Below, piece by piece: positions 14,577-20,376 of a stretch of DNA of 20,376 nucleotides. How positions within the stretch are numbered: the stretch's first letter is position 1; each line of letters begins with the position of its first letter. The notes beneath the pieces were generated by a model. The model saw nothing but the letters and a program-made list of their open reading frames with translations, was not told where the DNA came from and did not search any database. Where the stretch lies: positions 1-20,376 of the IMG/VR virus record IMGVR_UViG_3300042691_012552; one strand, given 5' to 3'. The stretch is from a virus. The position numbers and the translations under genes were made by a program.

Positions 14577-15158
14577 ATGGGTCTTCTATTTGATCGTAGT
14601 AAAACTGGATTTTTAAATCCAGTAAATAAAACAGTAGATGGATTAATAGCAGCATCAAATGGGTTGATGTGTCTTAAAAATGCTATTATAGGGGCTTTTA
14701 TGAGCCCAGCAAGCATATTATCTGGATTAGCATTAGTTGCAGGTGCAATGGTAAATGCTATCATTGCTTCGGTTACTGAAGTAATTTATAAAAGAGTAAA
14801 TCAAATGATTGACTCTGTATTAGCTCCGATAAGAAGAATACAAGAATTAATATCAGATCTAACTTCTGTATTAGTAGATATTCAACAAATAATAAACAAA
14901 GCAACTAATATGGATAATTATTTTAAAGATAAACAAAATTGTTCTACTATGGCTGCGGATTTATTAAATTGTTTAGCTCAATCTGCTATTAATAAAGTTA
15001 GTAAAAAGGTAGCAATGAATGTAGATAAACATGTAGGAAAAATAGCAGATTCTGTATCTAAACAAGCTTTTAAAGCTGATGGTATTTTATCTAAAAGAAT
15101 AGATAAACATACTAAGTTTATTGAAAAAGCTCAATTACAAACTAAATTATTAACATAA
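14577..15158 (+). CDS. Hypothetical baseplate-operon protein with hydrophobic segment
   Basis: 193 residues from the ATG at 14577. An upstream in-frame codon at 14553 would place the late motif inside the gene, so it was not used. Residues 37-69 are hydrophobic (LKNAIIGAFMSPASILSGLALVAGAMVNAIIASV) and could be a membrane-active helix. Residues 70-115 are amphipathic helices (LAPIRRIQELISDLTSVLVDIQQIINKA), and the C-terminus is basic. The gp5-like gene starts 1 nt after its stop, so the two are translated together and probably work together. A hub, tape-measure-like or membrane-penetration role is possible, but I do not recognise the family. Confidence 0.65.
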   Translation: MGLLFDRSKTGFLNPVNKTVDGLIAASNGLMCLKNAIIGAFMSPASILSGLALVAGAMVNAIIASVTEVIYKRVNQMIDSVLAPIRRIQELISDLTSVLVDIQQIINKATNMDNYFKDKQNCSTMAADLLNCLAQSAINKVSKKVAMNVDKHVGKIADSVSKQAFKADGILSKRIDKHTKFIEKAQLQTKLLT

Positions 15159-15159
15159 T

Positions 15160-16383
15160 ATGGGAAATAAATTTGAAGAAAAACATTACGGATTCTTTAG
15201 AGGAATGGTAATGCAAAATAATGACCCTGAACGAAGAGGAAGAGTTAAGATAGCTATACCAGAATTTACATCTCATTTAGCAAGAGATTTAGGATTATCT
15301 CCCGATGTTTATGGTGCTCGATTTGTTGGTGGAGATAATATCAACACAATGTTCAACAAGGAAGCATTAAAGAAATTTTGTGACGTATTAATTTGGGCAG
15401 AACAAGCTGCTCCATTAATTGGAGGTGGAACTGCTGGTGTATTTGATGCGAAATCTGGAGTTGCTACAGTGGGAGAAGGTCATAGAGGTGGAGATTTTAG
15501 AGAGATTTTAGGAGATGAAAGTATAACTCCTTCTGGAGAAAGTGTAGCACCAAAAGCTTGTTTAGCTACAAATGCAGTCCCCGGTAGTTTTGATACTGGT
15601 TGTAAAACAGGAATGTGTGATGTTTATAATGAATCATTAGCTCCTTCACCAATTAACAATGCAACAAAAGGAATGTTTTCTGTACCTAGAGTAGGTGCTC
15701 AAGTTTGGGTTTTTTTTGAAGGTGGAAGTCTAGATCGTCCTGTCTATATAGGATATGTATTTGATAAATCTGATTGGAATAGTGTAATGAATCCACAAGG
15801 TTCTAATCCTAGTTTACATTATCCTGCTGGGTCAGAAAATATGCAAGATGGTGAACCATTCTATTTCACTGGACAAACCGTTTTAAATAGTAAAGCGGGT
15901 TCAATAGAATTTGTAGAAACAGACGATTTCGAAAAAATTAAAATTTCTCATTATAGTGGTTCATACCAAGAAATAGGAAATCATTTAACTGCTGAAGTAA
16001 ATGTAGAAAATAAAACTACTGTAACTAACCAAAATGAATTTCATACCATTAAAGGAGATAGTGCATTTATAGTTTTGGGTGATAGACATGAACACTATCG
16101 TGGTGATCATCACATGACTTATGGTGATCCAGATAATAAAACATATTATGATGAATGGGTGCAAACTGCTGGTCCAGCGTTTGCTCATGCATCTCAATTT
16201 TCTCAAAAAGAAAGAGTAATTAAAGATCCAACAAAAACTGGTGCTTCAAAAGGAGCACCTAATTCAAAGTTTAGTCACCCAAAACAATTAACTTTAAAAA
16301 AAGATTGGACTAGTTTTTTAAAAGGTATGAATCCAAGTGCTCACAATAAAAAAATTCAACACACTGAATTAGGAGTATCGTAA
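15160..16383 (+). CDS. 5: Baseplate hub protein (T4 gp5-like OB-fold), no lysozyme domain
   Basis: 407 residues. The N-terminus FFRGMVMQNNDPERRGRVKIAIPE (12-35) and the later VPRVGAQVWVFFEGGSLDRPVYIGYV (175-200) form the two halves of the gp5/VgrG OB-fold, the ring at the tip of the tail tube. A long insertion (36-174) with four cysteines (C134, C148 and C153 clustered, C74 earlier) separates them. T4 gp5 carries a lysozyme domain after the OB-fold; nothing like it is visible here. Instead residues 250-320 give short strands (KTTVTNQNEFHTIKGDSAFIVLGD), like the start of a beta-helix. The tail spike itself appears to be the next gene, so the T4 gp5 functions are split. It starts 1 nt after the preceding gene. 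Confidence 0.72.
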   Translation: MGNKFEEKHYGFFRGMVMQNNDPERRGRVKIAIPEFTSHLARDLGLSPDVYGARFVGGDNINTMFNKEALKKFCDVLIWAEQAAPLIGGGTAGVFDAKSGVATVGEGHRGGDFREILGDESITPSGESVAPKACLATNAVPGSFDTGCKTGMCDVYNESLAPSPINNATKGMFSVPRVGAQVWVFFEGGSLDRPVYIGYVFDKSDWNSVMNPQGSNPSLHYPAGSENMQDGEPFYFTGQTVLNSKAGSIEFVETDDFEKIKISHYSGSYQEIGNHLTAEVNVENKTTVTNQNEFHTIKGDSAFIVLGDRHEHYRGDHHMTYGDPDNKTYYDEWVQTAGPAFAHASQFSQKERVIKDPTKTGASKGAPNSKFSHPKQLTLKKDWTSFLKGMNPSAHNKKIQHTELGVS

Positions 16384-16386
16384 ATA
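16380..16386 (+). promoter_or_regulatory. Late-promoter-like motif GTAAATA
   Basis: The motif contains the upstream stop (TAA 16381-16383) and lies 7 nt before the ATG at 16394. Confidence 0.45.
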
Positions 16387-16393
16387 TAATTTT

Positions 16394-17470
16394 ATGGCTG
16401 ATGTAACTAATACACAAAAATTTGATAAAGGTAATCAAAAAGAAGTTCTGGTAAAAGTAGCAGAAGATTTAATACCAATCGAAAGCAATATTAAAGCTGG
16501 TGGTAATCAATTAATTACTTACGAGAAAGATAAACATGAATCTATTGGTGCTGTAATAAATACTTTTCCACCTATCAGAAAAGATGTAAAAGGTGAATTT
16601 AGACCAAAAGCAGTAACAATTGAAGGAAAGGGTTCATTCGTAAAAAATGAAACAGTTTCTTATACAGAAGAAGTAGAAAATACTAGATTTCCTTGTGGAA
16701 CATATTCTTTAAATGTTGCCAACAAATATGATCTTAGTGTAGGTGCTGGTGGGATGAATATGTCATCTCTAGGAAATACCAGAATAGGTTCTAATGCAAG
16801 AATGAATATTGTTGCTGGTGAAGAACTAAATATGAGTTCTGGTAATGGAAACATCAATTTAAGAGCAGATCATAATATATCTCTTAAAGCAGATTCCATG
16901 AATTTAGAATGCCCAAATCAAGTAGTAGTAAATTGTAATTTAGGTGTTTCTAAAAATGCTATAATTAACGGATGTGCATTTGTTGATGGTGAAGTTTATT
17001 TACATCATGTGACATGCCCAGCAGAAGTTCAATACACAGGAGGTGGGATGGGTGCATTTGGTCAGCTAATGGTTGGTGCTGGTTCAACTGGATCTGATAA
17101 AGGTGGTGGTGGAACAACAGTTATTGCGTATGCTGATGTTAGTTATATTCAAGCTTTATATAACAGTATTGATGCTCCTAAAACTCCTTGGATTGGTCCT
17201 GACAAAGTACCAGTTTTAGTATTATCCGATAGTGGATCTTATTTAGCGTCATTAGTAGGAAATGGAGGAATTCAAACCAATCCTACATATTCTGTATATG
17301 TATATCCACATCAACACCCGTTTAATAACATACCATTAACCTTCACAGATGGTAATGAATCGTTAAGAAACGCTGCTTCTAAATTAAATTCTGGAGAATT
17401 AGGTTTAGCCTCCAAAATAGAACACGGATATAAAACAATTGGTGCTACTTTGCCGGGGACTTCTGTATAA
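16394..17470 (+). CDS. Beta-helical tail spike / baseplate needle protein
   Basis: 358 residues. Residues 103-190 show a repeating short-strand pattern with Gly, Asn and Ser turns (SLNVANKYDLSVGAGG; NTRIGSNARMNIVAGEELNMSSGNGNINLRADHNISLKADS), like the triple-stranded beta-helix at the C-terminus of T4 gp5 and other contractile-tail spikes. Residues 215-240 are Gly-rich. At 306-308 is HQH (VYVYPHQHPF). An H-x-H motif binds an iron ion at the apex of P2 gpV and phi92 gp138 spikes, though there it is nearer the end of the chain. The gene follows the OB-fold hub gene, so it is the likely spike that pierces the host envelope. The metal site is inference. Confidence 0.6.
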   Translation: MADVTNTQKFDKGNQKEVLVKVAEDLIPIESNIKAGGNQLITYEKDKHESIGAVINTFPPIRKDVKGEFRPKAVTIEGKGSFVKNETVSYTEEVENTRFPCGTYSLNVANKYDLSVGAGGMNMSSLGNTRIGSNARMNIVAGEELNMSSGNGNINLRADHNISLKADSMNLECPNQVVVNCNLGVSKNAIINGCAFVDGEVYLHHVTCPAEVQYTGGGMGAFGQLMVGAGSTGSDKGGGGTTVIAYADVSYIQALYNSIDAPKTPWIGPDKVPVLVLSDSGSYLASLVGNGGIQTNPTYSVYVYPHQHPFNNIPLTFTDGNESLRNAASKLNSGELGLASKIEHGYKTIGATLPGTSV

Positions 17471-17502
17471 GTCCTAAATTAGGGAATATCAATATAGCGG
17501 GT

Positions 17503-18303
17503 CTATTTCGTCTCATTTGCTGTCAAAAGCTTTCTGTATGAAAGCCATTGTGAAAAATTATCATTAATTCCATATGATGCTTTAGCGCAGTGTTCAAATG
17601 GACTATAATGACCTTCGGCCAATAATTGATCGTGTAAAGTATAGTCCTTATCATAATTAATTTCTCCATCAAAAGTTTTATATGATACTCTTGCTGCTCT
17701 TGCAGTAGCCACTTTTAATTTTTCTTTCAAAGAAAGTCCATCCGAAAATTTATCCCCGAATGGGATGTGCCATTCACCCATTTCTTTTTTAACTGGAATA
17801 CTATTATGCATGGCATCCTGCATTTTGTATGCTAAATCTCTAATCTCTGGTTGTGCTGCACTGTGGGCACGAAGTTTGAAAAAGTTATCATATTCAGTTG
17901 CAGTTACTAAAGTAGTGATATGAAAAAATGGTTCCATCAAACGATTAGCAACTTGTTTATGGATTCCTAAATCATTTAATTTCTTAGCATGAACAACAGC
18001 AGAATCTCTTGCTTCATTCCAAATTTGCATTGCTTTAATTTTAGTTGCTTCATCAACTTCATTATCAGCCTGCATTCCTTTTTGGTTTGCACCCCAATGA
18101 ATAGGTAATGCTGGATCAGTCAATACATCTTCAATGAATTTAGAAATAGGAATAGCTCTACTAGAAGCCGCATTTCTAGAAAACATTCTATGAGTCATTA
18201 ATTCAGAATGAATAAAACGAGGATAAGTTAAAACGAAACTTGTGATTCGTTTATCACGAATAGAAGTGTTAACACTATCAGCAACAATTTTTACAGTAAT
18301 CAT
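17503..18303 (-). CDS. thyX: ThyX-like FAD-dependent thymidylate synthase, rearranged motif order
   Basis: 266 residues. ThyX makes dTMP from dUMP using methylene-tetrahydrofolate and FAD. The signature 'RHRxxSxNExSxR' appears as THRMFSRNAASSR (37-49), with the first Arg and the Glu replaced. A region with FFKLRAHSAAQPEIRDLA (140-157) matches the canonical 'F..lR....AQ.EIR..A' motif. Then, near the C-terminus, ARAARVSY...HDQLLAEGHYSPFEHCA (198-236) matches the segment that opens canonical ThyX. The order is thus permuted compared with bacterial ThyX. I recall similar phage proteins annotated as ThyX. It lies 37 nt downstream of clpP on the same strand, with no late motif of its own, so it is likely a second cistron. 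It would supply dTMP for this AT-rich genome. Confidence 0.75.
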   Translation of the reverse strand: MITVKIVADSVNTSIRDKRITSFVLTYPRFIHSELMTHRMFSRNAASSRAIPISKFIEDVLTDPALPIHWGANQKGMQADNEVDEATKIKAMQIWNEARDSAVVHAKKLNDLGIHKQVANRLMEPFFHITTLVTATEYDNFFKLRAHSAAQPEIRDLAYKMQDAMHNSIPVKKEMGEWHIPFGDKFSDGLSLKEKLKVATARAARVSYKTFDGEINYDKDYTLHDQLLAEGHYSPFEHCAKASYGINDNFSQWLSYRKLLTANETK

Positions 18304-18340
18304 TCTTAAATGATACCATAAATTTAACTTTTGTAAAGTA

Positions 18341-18970
18341 TTAAATTACACCATCAACTAACCCATATTTCAAACAAGTAGCAGCATCAAACCAAAGATC
18401 TTTTTTAAGAATACCATCTAATTCTTTCATAGGAATTTTTGTATATTCTTTATATAAAGATTTAATACAAGTCATTAATCTACGATTGTTTTCTTGTTCA
18501 TCTTCTAATCTTTCAAATGTACCTGCACAAATTGAACTAAGTTGATGAATAAGCATGAATCCATTTTTACCTATAAATCTCTTTTTCCCTGCTATACTAA
18601 TTAACGTAGCAGCACTTGCTGCTGCTCCTTCAATATAAGTATATACTTTTGTTCTAAGTGATCTTATAACATCTACTGTAGCTAATCCAGCAAAAATCTC
18701 TCCACCATAACTATTAATTCTTAAATGTATAGTAGGATCGTAATCGGGATCATTTAGAGTAATTTTAGCATGTTGCATTCTAATATCTAATTCTCTTAAA
18801 ATTCTGTTTAATTCAGCGCATGTTACTGAAGATATATCAGCATAAAAATTCACTGAATTATCCAGCATTTTAATAGAACTTTGAGGCATTAATAAATCTG
18901 AAGTTGGTGGAGTTGATGGTACTTCTTTGATATCATCATCCTCTTCTAGCGATCCCCAATATTTTTTCAT
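18341..18970 (-). CDS. clpP: ClpP-like serine protease
   Basis: 209 residues, close to bacterial ClpP. The fold landmarks are LRINSYGGEIFAG (83-95), the nucleophile region GAAASAATL with Ser119, FMLIHQLSS with His142, and KKDLWFDAATCLKYGLVDGVI with Asp191, so the Ser-His-Asp triad is complete. The first 35 residues (MKKYWGSLEEDDDIKEVPSTPP) are acidic and probably flexible. ClpP forms barrel-shaped tetradecamers with a Clp ATPase. Here it could redirect host proteolysis or process phage proteins. The phage also has gp21, so a capsid-maturation role is less likely. The ATG is 6 nt after a reverse ATAAATA. thyX follows on the same strand. Confidence 0.9.
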   Translation of the reverse strand: MKKYWGSLEEDDDIKEVPSTPPTSDLLMPQSSIKMLDNSVNFYADISSVTCAELNRILRELDIRMQHAKITLNDPDYDPTIHLRINSYGGEIFAGLATVDVIRSLRTKVYTYIEGAAASAATLISIAGKKRFIGKNGFMLIHQLSSICAGTFERLEDEQENNRRLMTCIKSLYKEYTKIPMKELDGILKKDLWFDAATCLKYGLVDGVI

Positions 18971-18976
18971 ATAAAG

Positions 18977-18983
18977 TATTTAT
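18977..18983 (-). promoter_or_regulatory. Late-promoter-like motif ATAAATA (reverse)
   Basis: Reverse-strand ATAAATA, then CTTTAT (6 nt), then the clpP ATG ending at 18970. It is back to back with the motif at 18999. Confidence 0.5.
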
Positions 18984-18998
18984 TCGTTATTTTTAAAA

Positions 18999-19005
18999 CT
19001 AAATA
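18999..19005 (+). promoter_or_regulatory. Late-promoter-like motif CTAAATA
   Basis: CTAAATA, then CCATT (5 nt), then the ATG at 19011. Confidence 0.6.
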
Positions 19006-19010
19006 CCATT

Positions 19011-19646
19011 ATGACATATTTAGAGTTATTAAAAAGATTATCTATGCTAGAAGAAGCTGTAATCGTTAAAAATTTAAGCGATGTATCTATATATGAAATA
19101 TCTTCAGACATGGAACGTATAGAAAATGCCAATTTTAGTTATGAATTTTCACAAGATTCTGAGGATATTGAAGATGATGCAAACCAAAGAGGATTTACAG
19201 GGTTTGGTTTATTTGACGATAATGATGATAAAATAAAAGGATATGTATATGGATATCCAATCACAGATGATGAATATGAAGACGTGGAAGATATTCCACT
19301 AGAACAATTCAGAGAATTAGTAAATTTGTATGATAATAATTATGCCAATGTGACCCCAGATAGTTATCGACAAATATTCACTCCACAAAATACTTATTAT
19401 ATATCTAATATGGTAATAGATAGACCATACAGAAGGTATTTGTTGGATTTACTTAAAGAAATGTTTACAACATTACGAAATAGAAACGTAAAATATGTTC
19501 AATTTGATGCATTAAAAGATACCGAAAATTTATTATTTAATCCAGACGGGACACCAAAACAAGAAAGAATGAGAAGATATAATATAAATATAATAGCTTC
19601 GATTAGAACTGAATACGACTCTTTAATGACTATTATAGAAATTTAA
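19011..19646 (+). CDS. GNAT-like acetyltransferase-fold protein, candidate packaged protein
   Basis: 211 residues. Residues 74-86 (DKIKGYVYGYPIT) and 125-168 (NTYYISNMVIDRPYRRYLLDLLKEMFTTLRNRNVKYVQFDAL) follow the GNAT order: a 'G.v.g.' strand, a strand ending in hydrophobic-V-x-P-x-R, a helix, and a strand. The usual acetyl-CoA loop (Q/R-x-x-G-x-G/A) is replaced by RPYRRY, so activity is doubtful. The end (IIASIRTEYDSLMTIIEI) gives a closing strand. The N-terminus MTYLELLKRLSMLEEAV resembles T4 internal-protein targeting sequences (MKTYQEFIAEA) and contains L-E-E-A (13-16), a possible gp21 site. The middle is very acidic. It has its own late motif, and its stop abuts the convergent PAS gene. 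Fold and packaging are inferences. Confidence 0.5.
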   Translation: MTYLELLKRLSMLEEAVIVKNLSDVSIYEISSDMERIENANFSYEFSQDSEDIEDDANQRGFTGFGLFDDNDDKIKGYVYGYPITDDEYEDVEDIPLEQFRELVNLYDNNYANVTPDSYRQIFTPQNTYYISNMVIDRPYRRYLLDLLKEMFTTLRNRNVKYVQFDALKDTENLLFNPDGTPKQERMRRYNINIIASIRTEYDSLMTIIEI

Positions 19647-20213
19647 TTAAAGAATTCTGGATAATCCTAATATAAAAATTCTTTTACCATCTTCGTCTTC
19701 TACATCTAATGCAGTGCATTTTACTTTAGTAATTACTTCTGTAACACGATGTTGATACCTAAAAATCTCTTCAAATGGTGTATTATAAGCAATCATATTG
19801 TGCCATTTCTTTTGCACACTTTGTCTATCATCTATGTGTACTGATAAAAGCCAGTTGTGACCGTGTGCTTCGCTTTCTGATAAGCCAGTAATAGATGTCC
19901 ATTTAGGATTAACTTTTATACATTTTCCTTCTGAATCACAAACAAATTGTGCTAATTCTAGTGTATCTAATATAGAATTTACTAATTTACCCTGTAATTT
20001 AATTTCTTTATAAATTTCGTTTTGTCCTTTTCTGATTTCTACTACTAGTTCGGGGGTTTCTTTTATCAGTCTTAATAAATTATAAAAATCAGTTTTTAAG
20101 AAAATTTTTTTTAAAAAAATAAAAAACCCATAAAATGTTGCCAATACTCCTAGTGTATAATATATCGTATTTATATTTTTATTTAGAAAATTAGAAATTT
20201 CTATAAAATTCAT
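19647..20213 (-). CDS. Membrane-anchored PAS-domain protein
   Basis: 188 residues. A transmembrane helix near residues 16-37 (IYYTLGVLATFYGFFIFLKKIF) is followed by basic residues, a helical linker (40-78, LLRLIKETPELVVEIRKGQNEIYKEIKL), and a PAS domain (80-188). PAS landmarks are ELAQFVCDSEGKCIKVNPKWTSITGLSESEAHGHNWLLSVHIDDR, EIFRYQHR...ITKVKCTALDV and GKRIFILGLSRIL, matching the 'D..G.i..vN.a...ltG.s..e..G..w...vHpdD' consensus. No kinase, cyclase or other output domain follows. PAS domains bind ligands or partner proteins; alone, it may act on a host sensor or bind a small molecule at the inner membrane. Its ATG is 6 nt after a reverse TTAAATA. The stop abuts that of the GNAT-like gene. 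Confidence 0.78.
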   Translation of the reverse strand: MNFIEISNFLNKNINTIYYTLGVLATFYGFFIFLKKIFLKTDFYNLLRLIKETPELVVEIRKGQNEIYKEIKLQGKLVNSILDTLELAQFVCDSEGKCIKVNPKWTSITGLSESEAHGHNWLLSVHIDDRQSVQKKWHNMIAYNTPFEEIFRYQHRVTEVITKVKCTALDVEDEDGKRIFILGLSRIL

Positions 20214-20219
20214 ATATAA

Positions 20220-20226
20220 TATTTAA
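20220..20226 (-). promoter_or_regulatory. Late-promoter-like motif TTAAATA (reverse)
   Basis: Reverse-strand TTAAATA, then TTATAT (6 nt), then the ATG of the PAS gene ending at 20213. Confidence 0.45.
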
Positions 20227-20231
20227 TAAAA

Positions 20232-20259
20232 AAGGATTTAGGTTTGACACTAAATCCTT
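20232..20259 (-). terminator. Perfect 10-bp inverted repeat, possible reverse-strand terminator
   Basis: AAGGATTTAG (20232-20241) and CTAAATCCTT (20250-20259) pair perfectly around GTTTGACA. On the reverse strand the stem runs into a T stretch (20233-20228), as in a terminator. On the forward strand the loop contains TTGACA (20244-20249), a possible -35 box, with only poor -10 candidates near 20267-20276. It may be a terminator, an operator or both. Confidence 0.5.
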
Positions 20260-20287
20260 AAAAAATTTTATATATTTTTTATTACCA

Positions 20288-20376
20288 ATGCCTTATAACC
20301 CCAGCTATAATAAAAAAACAGGTTATTATATGCATACACCACCAAAATGTTCTAATTATGGCAGCAATATCAGATT
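20288..20376 (+). CDS. N-terminal fragment of unknown protein (3' truncated)
   Basis: This frame opens with MPYNPSYNKKTGYYMHTPP and stays open to the window edge, for 29 complete codons. It is rich in Tyr, Asn and Pro and not recognised. No late-like motif sits close to the ATG; a TTGACA lies 38 nt upstream inside an inverted repeat. It is too short to judge, and coding status depends on the sequence to the right. Confidence 0.4.
   Translation, partial: MPYNPSYNKKTGYYMHTPPKCSNYGSNIR

Noticed and set aside
17472-17486. Small palindrome CCTAAATTAGG between the spike and thyX genes
   Set aside because: Only four to five base pairs with almost no loop and no T-run on either side; it is too weak to call a terminator.

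Overview
This window is a piece of an AT-rich, T4-like myophage genome (tailed phage, contractile tail). The evidence is a set of T4-type virion genes: tail sheath stabiliser gp15, portal gp20, a neck-like protein, head-completion protein gp4, prohead protease gp21, core scaffold gp22, major capsid protein gp23 and a gp5-like baseplate hub followed by a spike protein. The order (15-20-neck-4-21-core-22-23) is rearranged compared with T4. The bacterial host cannot be named from the sequence. No tRNA, CRISPR array or insertion sequence was seen.

Layout. Positions 1-2800 hold the end of a GroES-like co-chaperonin, two small proteins and a DinG/XPD-type helicase with four cysteines placed as for an Fe-S cluster. 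Positions 2834-12860 are the morphogenesis block: gp15, portal with a Gly/Pro-rich tail, neck-like protein, a lipoprotein with u-spanin-like topology, gp4, a reverse-strand basic protein with a 12-bp tandem repeat, gp21, a small lysine-rich core protein, gp22, gp23 and a strong terminator. Positions 12860-14075 are an accessory patch: a 53-aa ORF, a GIY-YIG homing endonuclease and a small basic protein. Positions 14106-17470 hold a stand-alone promoter-gene-terminator cassette, then a baseplate/spike operon. Positions 17503-20213 hold reverse-strand clpP and a rearranged thyX, a GNAT-like protein and a membrane-anchored PAS protein. A truncated ORF runs off the right edge.

Two patterns tie the window together. 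First, a T4-late-promoter-like motif (NTAAATA, best copy TATAAATA) sits upstream of sixteen gene starts, on both strands. At ten of them the gap between the motif and the start codon is exactly 5 nt. T4 late transcription starts at about that distance, so most late mRNAs here should be leaderless or nearly so; no clear Shine-Dalgarno sequence was seen at any start. Genes lacking the motif mostly follow another gene closely. The capsid gene is the main exception, with a 99-nt leader carrying a duplicated hairpin element. Second, the capsid protein, the scaffold and several otherwise unexplained proteins carry an L-x-E-[A/T] motif near the N-terminus. This matches the cleavage preference of T4 gp21, and in the small proteins it resembles a capsid-targeting sequence. 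It suggests a set of internal, DNA-co-packaged proteins.
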